Counted from the first letter of the stretch, positions 54,206 to 62,581 are shown. The stretch is DNA of 64,000 nt from BJ22 sp021298375 (GCA_046343015.1 JBKDOL010000006.1:248001-312000), one strand, 5' to 3'. The notes: generated from the sequence alone by a model not told the origin. Numbers and translations are program-made.

Positions 54206-54454
54206 ATGGTCTTTGTGCAGTCAACTCCTTTCTTTCCTTCGTCCTGTCCTCGCTGTCGGCGAATCGCCAATCGAGCGATTGATTATCTGGCCCGCTCAGT
54301 CCGCTGTCGTCACTGCGGACAAATTCACTTGGCCATTCCGCGCGAAAGCGAATCTGCCTCGCAGGAAGAGTTGATTACCGACTGGTCGCGTTACGTTGCG
54401 CTGTTGCAGCCGGAAGTGGCCGCACAGTCGACAACGCCATTGCAGCCACGTTGA
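54206..54454 (+). CDS. Putative small zinc-ribbon protein
   Basis: An 82-residue frame with two CxxC knuckles at C14-C17 (CPRC) and C34-C37 (CRHC), spaced 16 residues apart as in a zinc ribbon. Between them is RIANRAIDYLARSVR, then GQIHLAIPRESES, which resembles short planctomycete zinc-ribbon proteins that keep VRCRHC plus a hydrophobic strand. The C-terminal half is helical with no recognisable domain. It is unsupported by a Shine-Dalgarno and has an ATGGATG start. The alternative is a chance frame in a spacer. Preceding 53923-54205 holds nothing else recognisable. Confidence 0.5.
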   Translation: MVFVQSTPFFPSSCPRCRRIANRAIDYLARSVRCRHCGQIHLAIPRESESASQEELITDWSRYVALLQPEVAAQSTTPLQPR

Positions 54455-54861
54455 GCTGGCAGACCGCGCTCCGTGGAATGTTCCCGAGTCGAAGGCTGTG
54501 AGGCCGAGTGCGGGGCGGCCGATGCGGTCCTCGTTAGTCTCGTGTCCGGCCAGCGCAACAGGGGCACTCGGTTGCGGCAATGACTTCAAAAGCGTCATGC
54601 AAGGCAAGCAACCAGCCACCTGCTTGGGGAGGGCGGGGAGCTTTTCGCGGCCGGCAGCGGCGTTTCAAGTCCCCTTGATGGCTTTGGCACCGTGGTATGG
54701 AGTTAACAGTTCGTAGCGGAGCGCGGGGCGGAGGGCGTTCGGAATGGAGCCCTGATTTGTCAGCTGCGGGTAAAAGCGGGTAGAATGTTGGTGGATTGGA
54801 GGAATGCCAGTCAAGGAAAGTCGGCCGCGGCGGCCGGGCTACTGTTTTTTCCTGGAGCAGA
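54455..54861. other. Spacer upstream of the haem-motif protein gene
   Basis: About 400 bp without a supported gene. Overlapping frames are shadow-like. The promoter of the downstream gene should lie near the end, and GGAG at 54854-54857 is its ribosome binding site. Confidence 0.4.
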
Positions 54862-55368
54862 ATGATGATGAGTCGAGCGTCCGTGTTTTCGCTGGGTTTG
54901 GCGTTGCTGGGTTTAGCTCTTTTCCCAGCGAGTTCCGAGGCCCATACGATTTTCAAGAAGTTCCTGACGTCGAAGTACTCGAACCTGCAGGTCAAATGTG
55001 AAGCGTGCCACGTGAAGGGCAAGGACAAGGAGGTTCGCAACGAATTCGGTGAGTTGTTTTTCAAACAGCTCAAGGATCAGGAGTTGACCAAGAAGTGGAA
55101 GTCGCTGAAGGGAAAAGAAAAGCAGGCTTATGAAAAAGAGGTCATGACACCTGCTTTTGAAAAGGTACTGGAAGAGGTTAAGAAGCAGAAGAATTCGAAA
55201 GACCAGCTTTATGGGGAGCTGATTGCCAAGGGTGAGATACCGAACATGGGTTTGAAGAAGGAGGGAGGCGATGATGACGACGATGATGATGACGATGACG
55301 ACGACGACAGTCGCCCCCAGGCAGCAGCCTGGCATTCCTCCCGCAAGCTCAATCCGAGTCGAGTTTGA
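54862..55368 (+). CDS. Exported protein with single CxxCH haem motif and poly-Asp tract
   Basis: About 168 residues. A signal peptide (1-27, ALFPASSEAH) is followed by a domain with CEACH (46-50), the CxxCH signature of a covalently attached c-type haem, and Lys/Glu-rich helices (KDQELTKKWKSLKGKEKQAYEKEVM). Near the C-terminus a run of 13 Asp (137-149) is encoded by mixed GAT/GAC codons, and the frame ends SRPQAAAWHSSRKLNPSRV. The tail after the Asp run looks less ordered, so a frameshift or repeat-length change there is possible. GGAG lies four nt before the first of three ATGs. A periplasmic cytochrome-like protein is inferred; metal or calcium binding by the Asp run is speculation. Confidence 0.75.
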   Translation: MMMSRASVFSLGLALLGLALFPASSEAHTIFKKFLTSKYSNLQVKCEACHVKGKDKEVRNEFGELFFKQLKDQELTKKWKSLKGKEKQAYEKEVMTPAFEKVLEEVKKQKNSKDQLYGELIAKGEIPNMGLKKEGGDDDDDDDDDDDDDSRPQAAAWHSSRKLNPSRV

Positions 55369-55524
55369 CTTGGCCGATTCTTTGCCTTTCGCAGTTATTT
55401 CCAATTCGGCGGGTGTCGTGCGGAGCAGCCGCCGATTTTCTTGTTTCCCGTATAAGGCTGGGAGCCGATCCCAGCCGATTGACACTCGGCCGGTTGCTTG
55501 CGTAGAGTAAGGACGGTTGCATTC

Positions 55525-55600
<76 letters not shown>

Positions 55601-55612
55601 TGTCGGGCCCAT

Positions 55613-55668
55613 GCCCCAGTTTTGCACGGTCTCGCGTGAGCAGAGCCCAGCAAAACTGGGGCTTTTTT
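55613..55668 (+). terminator. Rho-independent terminator after tRNA-Val
   Basis: A 13-bp perfect stem (gccccagttttgc, 55613-55625, with gcaaaactggggc, 55650-55662) encloses a 24-nt loop and ends in six T residues. It begins 14 bp after the tRNA. Confidence 0.92.
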
Positions 55669-55721
55669 ATGCGCGGGTGGTTTCGCGTGCGACTCCTTAC
55701 TACCCCCCGCGTGCACCTGCT

Positions 55722-55769
55722 GCGCCGCTTTGTGCGCCGCTTTATGCGCCGCTTTATGCGCCGCTTTAT
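55722..55769. repeat. 12-bp tandem repeat, four copies
   Basis: gcgccgctttat starts at 55722 (one variant position), 55734, 55746 and 55758. On the minus strand it is read as repeated HKAA, and it borders the transposase relic. Confidence 0.93.
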
Positions 55770-55789
55770 GGGTCGCCTTGTCAGAGGCT

Positions 55790-55994
55790 TCTTCAGCCGT
55801 CGCTTCAACCGGCTTTATCGCTCGCGCGATGCCGGCGTCCGTCACTTGCCAATCATGTTTGTTGGCAATGATCGCGCTATGACCCAGCCAAGCCGCCGCT
55901 GCAAGGCTGTAACCTTCACTGGTCACAAGCTTGACGGCACTCTCGATGAACTCCCAGTCGAACGTCCTGCGAGCCTTTTTTTCGTTGTTTACAT
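55790..55994 (-). pseudogene. IS3-family transposase OrfA relic
   Basis: On the minus strand an AGGAGG box lies seven nt before an ATG at 55994, but a TAA follows at once. Shifting frame gives KKARRTFDWEFIESAVKLV, then TSEGYSLAAAAWLG, which closely resembles the N-terminal helix-turn-helix of IS3-group OrfA proteins (typical form: RRxFDxEFKxEAVKLVxExGYSxxEAARxLG). The similarity fades after about 55 residues and runs into a 12-bp repeat; there is no OrfB, catalytic DDE domain or inverted repeat. It is therefore a decayed remnant downstream of a tRNA, a common insertion neighbourhood. The family assignment is from motif memory only. Confidence 0.62.
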
Positions 55995-56409
55995 CTGGCT
56001 TCCTCCTGCTTCAATTTAGGGGTCGCCGCGGGTGTCCACCGATCATGGGCTAACGCAGTCGTACTTGCTTCCTCCAGCAGACTAGCCACCGCCGCCTACT
56101 CACAATCAAAGCGAACTCACCAAAGGGCAAAACGAGCAACACCTCGAGGCACCTTCCAACCCGGCAAATCAGCTGACTCTGATTATTCGAACCCAATTCC
56201 CGCAAAATCTTGACGATCAGCCGGGAATCAGCCCGCAAAACAGGACCGGGAGGTTCAACCATCGTTTGCCATGGGCCACCCGGCCACCGGCCTTGCCGAT
56301 TGGCCTTCCTCGCGCAAGTTCAGGGCAACTGGCTCGTCAGGTACCATTCGCCGATTAAAATGGGAATGTCTTCCCGCGAGAGATTGCACCTTTGACCTGA
56401 GGCTTCCCA
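55995..56409. other. Spacer between the IS relic and the DUF4239 gene
   Basis: About 415 bp with no recognised gene. It may contain IS-derived sequence, but no terminal inverted repeats were found, and it must hold the promoter for the five-gene run that follows. GAGG lies seven nt before the GTG start at 56410. Confidence 0.45.
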
Positions 56410-57195
56410 GTGATTGACTGGATTTATTCGATTCCACCCCTGCGCTTTGCCCTGGTCACCTGTGGGTTTTTCGTCGCCTTTAGTTGGGTGGGAACCGTGA
56501 TCGCCCGGCCGATTCTGCGGGCCTTTGTCAAACACCGGGAGAATGTCAACGATCTCGTCGGCTACATCCTGTCCTGTTTCGGCGTCTTCTACGGCTTGCT
56601 GCTCGGATTGCTCGCTGTCGCCGCCTACCAGAATTTCCGAGACGTGGAAAATATCGTCTCCGGTGAAGCCTCGTCACTCTCGGCGCTGGTCACCGATGTC
56701 TCTGCCTACCCGGAACCAGACCGCACGAACCTGATCTGGAATCTTCGCGACTACACTCGCGACTTGATTAAGATTGCGTGGCCCAACCAGCGCCGCGGCA
56801 TCGTTACCACTGAAGGCAATTTCACGATGGATGCCTTTCACGAGCGCCTGATTCGATTTGAACCAAGCACGGCGGGACAGGAAATCATGCACGCCGAAAC
56901 GCTCAAGCAGTACAACCAGTACCTGGAAAAGCGGCAGCTTCGCGGTTTGGCGGTATCGACCTCGATTCCGCAGATCATGTGGGTTGTGGTGCTCGTCGGC
57001 GCCTTGATGAACATTACTTTAGTCTGGTTGTTTGACATGCGATTGATGAGCCACCTGTTTCTGGGTGGCATGCTGGCCTGCTTCCTGGGAATGATGATCT
57101 TCCTGATCGCCTCGATGGACAATCCGTTTCGCGGCGATGTGAGCATCTCACCAGCGCCATTTCAACAAATCCTCGACCGCTTGATGGAAGAATGA
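56410..57195 (+). CDS. DUF4239 (bestrophin-like) membrane protein
   Basis: The 261-residue protein has four membrane helices (about 10-30, 48-68, 185-203 and 208-228). The pattern VNDLVGYILSCFGVFYGLLLGLLAVAAYQNFRDVENIVSGEASSLSALVTDVSAYPEPDRTNLI with a following long helix is that of DUF4239 proteins, which are described as bestrophin-like. Bestrophins are anion channels, so a channel-like role is an inference from that label. The start is GTG with GAGG seven nt upstream. Its stop overlaps the next start by ATGA, so translation is coupled to the UrtA-like lipoprotein. First gene of the five-gene run. Confidence 0.86.
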   Translation: MIDWIYSIPPLRFALVTCGFFVAFSWVGTVIARPILRAFVKHRENVNDLVGYILSCFGVFYGLLLGLLAVAAYQNFRDVENIVSGEASSLSALVTDVSAYPEPDRTNLIWNLRDYTRDLIKIAWPNQRRGIVTTEGNFTMDAFHERLIRFEPSTAGQEIMHAETLKQYNQYLEKRQLRGLAVSTSIPQIMWVVVLVGALMNITLVWLFDMRLMSHLFLGGMLACFLGMMIFLIASMDNPFRGDVSISPAPFQQILDRLMEE

Positions 57196-58547
57196 CGATG
57201 GTCCTGCCCCAGGTCTGGAAACCGATTTCGCTCGCAGCCGGTTCGCGAAGAGTCCAGCACTGTCTCACCGCAGTGCTGCTTCTTGCCGGTGTACTAATCT
57301 GCCTCGGCTGTGTTGAGCAATCTGCGAATCCGTCGCCCGAATTGCTGGAGCAACTAATTGGGAAAAAAGAGCCCCCACCGATTCCGGTCGGGGTGTTGTT
57401 TTCCCAGACCGGCTCGATGTCGATCAGCGAGACCCAGCTGAAACACGTTGTCATTCAGGCGATCGACGAAATTAACGCGGCAGGCGGAGTACTGGGACGA
57501 AGACTGGAGCCGATCATCGAAGATGGCCGGACCCGTGAAGACATCTTCGCCAAACGCGCCCGCGAACTGATCGAATCACGGGCCGTCCCGGTCATTTTTG
57601 GGGGCTGGCGCTCGAGTGACCGCAAGGCCATGCTCCCAATCATCGAACAGGCGGATGCGCTGTTGTTTTATCCGCTGCAGTACGAAGGCAACGAATCATC
57701 GCGAAATGTCTTCTACGGCGGAATGACTCCCAATCAGCAAGTGCTGCCAGCGCTGGATTGGTTCATGAGTCCGGAAGGCGGCTCGCGGCAGCGGGTTTTT
57801 CTCGTCGGCAGCGATTACGTCTTCCCCTGGACGGTGAATCATATCGTCCGAAAGTATCTCGAAGGGAAGGGCATGCAGGTCGTCGGCGAGCAGTACGTTC
57901 CCTTTGACCACAAGGATTTCGATCAGGTCTATCAGGCGATCAAGGCGTCCAACGCGGACTTGATCCTGAGCACGATCAATGGCCAGAGCAACATTTCCTT
58001 CTTTCGCGAATACAGGTTGCAGGGACTGGACCCGCAGTCGACTCCGATTTTTTCAACCAGCATTGGCGAGGCCGGTCTGCGTTCGATTCCGGCTGCTTTA
58101 ACCACCGGGCATTATGCGGCCTGGAATTTTTTCCAGTCACTCGACACCCAATCCGCTCGAGCTTTTGTGCGGCGATTTCAGGATGAATACGGCTCCGACC
58201 GCCCCGTCCACGATCCGATGGAGTCCGCCTACTCCCAAGTTTATCTCTGGCGTGAGGCAGTCGAGAAAGCAGGGAGTTTTGCAGCCGCTGACGTGCGCAA
58301 AATTCTGGAACAGGGAGTTTCGGTTGCGGGTCCAGCTGGCACGGTCAAAGTGGACCCCAAAAACCACCACACCTACAAACTCCTGCGGATCGGCCGCATC
58401 CTGCCTAACCAGCAGTATGAAATCCTGTACGAGTCTCCCGACCTGCTCCCTCCCGATCCCTACCCTGGTTTTGCCTTTCCGGGCTGGAGCTGCGATTGGA
58501 CCGCAGGCGGGCTGCAGGCTGGTCCGGCCGTCGAGTTGGAACATTAA
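57192..58547 (+). CDS. UrtA/AmiC-like amide-binding lipoprotein, orphan
   Basis: The 451-residue protein has a lipobox (LLICLGC, Cys40) and a periplasmic-binding fold. It closely follows the UrtA (urea ABC transporter) pattern: PIPVGVLFSQTGSMSISETQLKHVVIQAIDEINAAGGVLGRRLEPIIEDGR, VPVIFGGWRSSDRKAMLPIIEQADALLFYPLQYEGNESSRNVFYGGMTPNQQVLPALDWFMS, LSTINGQSNISFFREYRLQGLD, and GHYAAWNFFQSLD. UrtA binds urea or short amides for an ABC permease UrtBC/DE. Here no UrtB-E genes are present; the partner is a DUF4239 membrane protein overlapping it by four bases. It may be a sensor or an accessory binding subunit. Ligand identity (urea, short amide, branched-chain amide) is open. Confidence 0.9.
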   Translation: MTMVLPQVWKPISLAAGSRRVQHCLTAVLLLAGVLICLGCVEQSANPSPELLEQLIGKKEPPPIPVGVLFSQTGSMSISETQLKHVVIQAIDEINAAGGVLGRRLEPIIEDGRTREDIFAKRARELIESRAVPVIFGGWRSSDRKAMLPIIEQADALLFYPLQYEGNESSRNVFYGGMTPNQQVLPALDWFMSPEGGSRQRVFLVGSDYVFPWTVNHIVRKYLEGKGMQVVGEQYVPFDHKDFDQVYQAIKASNADLILSTINGQSNISFFREYRLQGLDPQSTPIFSTSIGEAGLRSIPAALTTGHYAAWNFFQSLDTQSARAFVRRFQDEYGSDRPVHDPMESAYSQVYLWREAVEKAGSFAAADVRKILEQGVSVAGPAGTVKVDPKNHHTYKLLRIGRILPNQQYEILYESPDLLPPDPYPGFAFPGWSCDWTAGGLQAGPAVELEH

Positions 58548-58621
58548 AAGCCTGTCACTGACAACGCCCGCGTCGATGCGTCCAAAAGTAACCGCCTGGA
58601 ACGTTTGAGAAGAAGAGCAAG

Positions 58622-59161
58622 ATGAGCGAGACCTCAACTGAGAAACAAGAAAAGGCCAATGACCCAGCCGCGCGTCGGGGAGAACTCGACGTTTGCCCGG
58701 TATGTGGTTCCAGCGTGCACCCCCAAGCCTACTTCTGCCCGCAGTGCTCGAATTACTTTTGTTTCATCTGCCGTTCGCAAGTCACTCCGAACGACGTCCT
58801 CCTGCAATGCGTCAACCGCGATTGCGAGTACTTCGGGAAAATGGTTTGCAGTCAATGCGATCTTTCGCAGACCACCGAGGAAAAGCCGTTTCTTTACAAA
58901 GAGCCCACTGACGGCTACTGGCCGGCCTGGCTACTGATTTGCGTCCTGCTCTCCAGTTACATCACGTGGCGGACAACCTTCCTCGCTGGCGGACTGGCGT
59001 TTCTTGCACTCTATCCCGGGATAGGGTACCTCCTGCACGCGGCAGGCTTGAACATTTTCGGCAAGGAACGAAGCGTTGAGCTGCCTCGTTCCACGACCGC
59101 GTACAGTTGCGTGCGCTGCGCTCAACCGGCCAAGCTCATCACCCTCTCCAAAAAGACCTGA
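58622..59161 (+). CDS. Membrane protein with six zinc-type cysteine pairs
   Basis: The 179-residue protein has an acidic N-terminus, then a zinc-ribbon region with Cys pairs at 25/28 (CPVC), 39/42 (CPQC), 47/50 (CFIC), 63/68 and 76/79 (CSQC), followed by two membrane helices (about 101-117 and 120-140) and a last CVRC at 163-166. This Cys4-rich cytoplasmic segment plus membrane hairpin resembles RING-like or double zinc ribbon anchors, but I cannot name a family. It lies nine bp before the AIM24 gene and 74 bp after the UrtA-like gene. No catalytic motif is visible; a metal-dependent membrane scaffold is an inference. Confidence 0.7.
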   Translation: MSETSTEKQEKANDPAARRGELDVCPVCGSSVHPQAYFCPQCSNYFCFICRSQVTPNDVLLQCVNRDCEYFGKMVCSQCDLSQTTEEKPFLYKEPTDGYWPAWLLICVLLSSYITWRTTFLAGGLAFLALYPGIGYLLHAAGLNIFGKERSVELPRSTTAYSCVRCAQPAKLITLSKKT

Positions 59162-59170
59162 TCAACACCG

Positions 59171-59839
59171 ATGGCGCGATTTGAAGTTCAATATCTGGAG
59201 GGGATGCGATTCGTCGATATTCACCTCGAGCACGAGATGGTCCGCTGCGAGTCGGGTGCCCTGAATTATCTGCGCGGGAACATTGCTGTGCACTCCCAGC
59301 TGATTCCCTCAGTTGGCAGCCTCGTTTCCTCTTTGGTCGCGAATGAATCGGTATACCGACCGACCTATGCCGGAACAGGCGTGATTACGCTCGCCTCTTC
59401 GCTGGGCGGTTTCCATGTGTTTGAACTCAAAGGCGAAAGCTGGATCCTGGAAAAGGGGAGTTACTGGGCTTCCGAGGGGAGCGTCGAGCTGCAATTCTTC
59501 CGCGAACGGCTGTTGACGTCGCTCTGGGCGGGCGAAGGAGTTGTCTATCTGCAGACCCGTGTCTCCGGGCAAGGCAAACTGGTCGTCTGCACCAAAGGAC
59601 CGGTCGAAGAGATGGAGCTAGTCGAAGGGGAGCAGTTGGTCGTCGAGGGGAACTGCGTTATTGGCAGAACACAAAGCGTGAAATTTCAGATGCGCCGTCC
59701 GACGAAGAATTTCTGGGGGCGATTTACGTCGGGCGAATCGATCGTCCGAACTTATCGCGGGCCGGGAAAAGTGCTCCTCAACCCGACCATGTATTGGCGT
59801 TACTACATGGACCAGCAACGCAAGAAGTCGCCCAGGTAA
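59171..59839 (+). CDS. AIM24 family protein
   Basis: A 222-residue beta-rich protein with the AIM24 pattern: FEVQYLEGMRFVDIHLEHEMVRCESGALNYLRGNI, TLASSLGGFHVFELKGESWILEKGSYWASEGSVELQFFRERLLTSLWAGEGVVYLQTRVSGQGKLVVCTKGPVEEMELVEGEQLVVEGNCVIGRT. Its fold relates to the SPFH/TRAP-like double-stranded beta-helix. AIM24 members are linked to mitochondrial membrane organisation in yeast and are broadly present in bacteria without a proven role. It is in the five-gene run, nine bp after the zinc-ribbon membrane protein and 100 bp before the HlyD-like protein. No signal peptide, so cytosolic. Confidence 0.88.
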   Translation: MARFEVQYLEGMRFVDIHLEHEMVRCESGALNYLRGNIAVHSQLIPSVGSLVSSLVANESVYRPTYAGTGVITLASSLGGFHVFELKGESWILEKGSYWASEGSVELQFFRERLLTSLWAGEGVVYLQTRVSGQGKLVVCTKGPVEEMELVEGEQLVVEGNCVIGRTQSVKFQMRRPTKNFWGRFTSGESIVRTYRGPGKVLLNPTMYWRYYMDQQRKKSPR

Positions 59840-59939
59840 GCCAAACCCAGCCCCGCCGGTTTACACGAACTAGAACCGAACTATCCCACAGCCCGATTTT
59901 GCCGCTGAACTTACCAATCAAAAAAGAGATTGCTGACTT

Positions 59940-61478
59940 ATGCTCGTCTTATTACTGCTGCTGTATCTCCTGCCAGTCTATCTCGTCTTCTTCCGCTTCA
60001 AGCTGTTGACGCTGACTCCGTTTTGGCGGGTGTTTCTCTGGATCCCGCCGCTGCTGGCGGCGATCTTCCTTTGGTTCGCGCTGGGACGTTACACGCCCAC
60101 GGTAGCGACGGCTTACGTGCAAGCTCCGGTGGTCCAGGTCGCGGCGGAAGTGTCCGGCGTGGTCTCGCGCGTACCCATTGCCGATAACGCTTCGGTTTCG
60201 GCCAGCCAAACCTTGCTCGAATTGGATCCGCAACCCTATCAGCATCAATTCGCACAGGCGACCGCCAAGGCGGTGGAGGCGAAACAAAGTTATCTCGTTC
60301 AATACGCCGGGGTTTACGCCGCGCGAGAGAATTTGGGGACAGCCGAAACGGGCGTCGCCGTGGCAAAGAGGCGACTTGAGTCGGCTCGGTTGAATCTGCA
60401 GACGGCCGAACAAAGTGCGGCTGAAATCGCCAAACAGCTGGAGGTCGCCGAGAGCATACTCGCGCGAGCGGCTGAATTGCTCGACGCCAAGGCCGTCTCG
60501 CGAGACGAGTGGGAACGCGCTTCCAGTTCCGCGGCGGCGGTACGAGCCCAGTCCCTGGAGGCCCGCAACCGGATTGCCAGCAGTTCAGCGGAGGTGGAGA
60601 TCGCCGACTTGCAATTGCGGAATGCGGATGCTGCCGTGCGTGAAGCCCGCGCCGTGTTGGCGAAGAATGAGTTGATGGTGGAGCCGGTGGACGCTTTGCG
60701 AAAAACGATTGAGCGGCGGCAGGGAGTGCTGGATGCGGCTCGAGCAGGTGGCCGCGAAGGGGAACTGGCGGGTTTGGAAACGGAAGTCGCACAGCTGCGT
60801 AGCTTCCTGCAACTGGCAGAGTCGACGCCGCTGTTAGTGCAAGCTCAATCGCCGGGCGTGCAGGTGGCTGAGGAGGCGGCTCGGATCGCGGCTTACAATC
60901 TCGACCGGGCGGTGGTGCGAGCTCCGGTTAGTGGCACGGTCAGCAACCTGCATGTGACACCGGGGACTTACGCACGGGCTGGCGCGCCACTGGTCAGCCT
61001 GATCGACGGCAGCTCATGGACCATGATTGCGGCGGTGCCGGAGAATTGGCTGGAGCTGATTCGTCCCGGAGACGAAGTGATCTACAGTCTGCGAAATTAC
61101 CCGGGACGGCTGAGCCGGGGCAAAGTGGAGTCGGTGGGTCGGGGCGTGATACAAGGACAGGGGATTCCGAGCGGGACGCTGGCCGACACTGATCCGCGGC
61201 GGACTCGGCAAAGCGACACGCCGCAGGCAGGTCAGGAATTTCAGGTCGTGATTCGCCTGGCGGATGACAACGAGCAGCAACCGCTGCGCGTCGGGGCCAC
61301 TGGCCGGATGACGATTCTGGCGGGAGGTGGAATGCCAGGCGTGAATCAATTGGCGAGCATCTTGCATTTCGTCTTTTCGCTGACCGATTACTTCTATCCG
61401 CAGCCCGGACTGATGACGATCCTACTGGTCGCAGGCCTGGGAATTGTCGCGTATCTGTTTTCGCGTCAGCACCAGTAA
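59940..61478 (+). CDS. HlyD/EmrA-like membrane fusion protein
   Basis: The 512-residue protein has two N-terminal membrane helices (about 1-18 and 30-48). The biotinyl-lipoyl hairpin follows, interrupted by a long alpha-helical coiled coil (roughly 95-300, with VGVAVAKRRLESARLNLQTAEQSAAEIAKQLEVAE), then the second lipoyl half and a beta-barrel (VVRAPVSGTVSNLHVTPGTYARAGAPLVSLIDG, then PENWLELIRPGDEVIYSLRNYPGR). Unusually it ends in a third helix (about 485-505) after an Asp/Gln-rich region. It would link an inner-membrane transporter to the periplasm in the manner of AaeA/EmrA/YibH, but no transporter gene follows. It ends the five-gene run. The ATG at 59940 has no strong Shine-Dalgarno. Confidence 0.86.
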   Translation: MLVLLLLLYLLPVYLVFFRFKLLTLTPFWRVFLWIPPLLAAIFLWFALGRYTPTVATAYVQAPVVQVAAEVSGVVSRVPIADNASVSASQTLLELDPQPYQHQFAQATAKAVEAKQSYLVQYAGVYAARENLGTAETGVAVAKRRLESARLNLQTAEQSAAEIAKQLEVAESILARAAELLDAKAVSRDEWERASSSAAAVRAQSLEARNRIASSSAEVEIADLQLRNADAAVREARAVLAKNELMVEPVDALRKTIERRQGVLDAARAGGREGELAGLETEVAQLRSFLQLAESTPLLVQAQSPGVQVAEEAARIAAYNLDRAVVRAPVSGTVSNLHVTPGTYARAGAPLVSLIDGSSWTMIAAVPENWLELIRPGDEVIYSLRNYPGRLSRGKVESVGRGVIQGQGIPSGTLADTDPRRTRQSDTPQAGQEFQVVIRLADDNEQQPLRVGATGRMTILAGGGMPGVNQLASILHFVFSLTDYFYPQPGLMTILLVAGLGIVAYLFSRQHQ

Positions 61479-61599
61479 ATCGCCGCCGAAAGCTGGCTGA
61501 GGAACAGGGGCCGGGGGATGGTCGATGCGGGGGAATCTGAACCTGTTTGGGGCGGCGCAGCCCCAATACCTGGCCCACGGCGGAAAATGGTTGGTACTC

Positions 61600-62096
61600 G
61601 TAGGGTGGGACAAGCGGGGCGGGGAATCTCTGCAAAACGTTGAGCCAAAGCGTCGGATTGAAGCAAGTTAGAGTCCCGAAACAGGGAGATCCCGCTCCGC
61701 GCCGGCCCACCAACGGTGCTCCATTCACGCGCTGATGCGACCGGACGATCTTTCCAAACCGCATTGGTGGGCCGGCGCTCGCGGGGCGTTACATGCGCTG
61801 CAACGTTTGTATTTCAATGACAGCTTAATGTGGTCCTCCCGCGAACTTGTCCCACCCTACAAGCTCTGCAAAACGTTGACCCAAAGAATCGGCTTGAAGC
61901 AAGTTAGAGTCCCAAAACAGGTAGATCCCGCACCGCGCCGGCCCACCAACGGTGCTCCATTCTCGCGCCGATGCGAACGGACGATCTTTCCAAACCGCGT
62001 TGGTGGGCCGGCGCTCGCGGGGCTTTACATGCGCTGCAACGCTTGTATTTCAATGAAAGCTTAAAGTGGTCCTCCCGCGAACTTGTCCCACCCTAC
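61600..62096. mobile_element. MITE-like repeat, one unit plus a 236-bp tandem copy
   Basis: GTAGGGTGGGACAAG (61600-61614) is matched by its exact inverse CTTGTCCCACCCTAC at 61846-61860 and again at 62082-62096. Unit 61628-61863 is repeated head to tail at 61864-62100 with about 90% identity. Each unit also contains an internal 17-bp inverted repeat (GCGCCGGCCCACCAACG; arms 61699-61715/61762-61778 with one mismatch, and 61935-61951/61998-62014 perfect). No coding capacity is visible. It looks like a non-autonomous element or folded-RNA repeat; transposition is inferred from its terminal inverted repeats. Confidence 0.75.
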
Positions 62097-62100
62097 AAGC

Positions 62101-62207
62101 ACCTGATTAGCCGGGGGTGTCGCTTGTGCTCAACCCACTGCTAGTTTCTGTCATCCCTCCGGGCCCTCCGGGATGAAGAGTGAAACTGGACCTGACCCCG
62201 TTTTGCT
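62101..62207. repeat. Short hairpin and REP-like fragments
   Basis: catccc at 62152-62157 pairs with gggatg at 62170-62175 around a CCGGG core, and ggacctgaccccgtttt near 62189-62205 resembles the ends of REP-type palindromes. They lie between the MITE-like unit and the following minus-strand gene. Confidence 0.45.
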
Positions 62208-62522
62208 TCATTCAGCCGCATTGATGCGTTTCTGCGCCCAGTAAGCGAGTTCGCCGGTTCGCGTGTCGAGCCGCCCGAGCTGGAGCTCGTCTGAACTTGG
62301 AGCCAGAATTGCGGTCGCATAGGTCGGCTTGATGTGGGTATGGTCGGTGTCGTAATCGCGAAGATAAGTCATCGGCTGCTGGTCGACATCCGCTTGCTTG
62401 AGCAGCTGAGCGGCAAGATTTCGCAGTCCGGCTGGTGTGCCATAGATGTTGATTTTGTACGAGCCGTCTTCATTGGTGGTGACAAAGGTCAGGAGGGTGG
62501 CTGAGTCGGAAGGTGGGTTCAT
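62208..62522 (-). CDS. Small protein resembling Imm32-type immunity proteins
   Basis: The 104-residue protein reads as an alpha/beta domain: KINIYGTPAGLRNLAAQLLKQADVDQ, then DTDHTHIKPTYATAILAPSSDELQLGRLD. The INIYG-TPAGL plus DHTHI pattern recalls the Imm32 family of predicted immunity proteins for contact-dependent toxins, but I have only pattern memory for this. No toxin gene is adjacent; the neighbours are repeats and a metabolic enzyme. The start is ATG, with no strong Shine-Dalgarno. It could equally be an unrelated conserved small protein. Confidence 0.6.
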   Translation of the reverse strand: MNPPSDSATLLTFVTTNEDGSYKINIYGTPAGLRNLAAQLLKQADVDQQPMTYLRDYDTDHTHIKPTYATAILAPSSDELQLGRLDTRTGELAYWAQKRINAAE

Positions 62523-62581
62523 GGCGGCAAAGTCTTGCTGAGGTCTGTTGAGTTTGTAGGTAAATCGTAGGCGTCTTGAGA

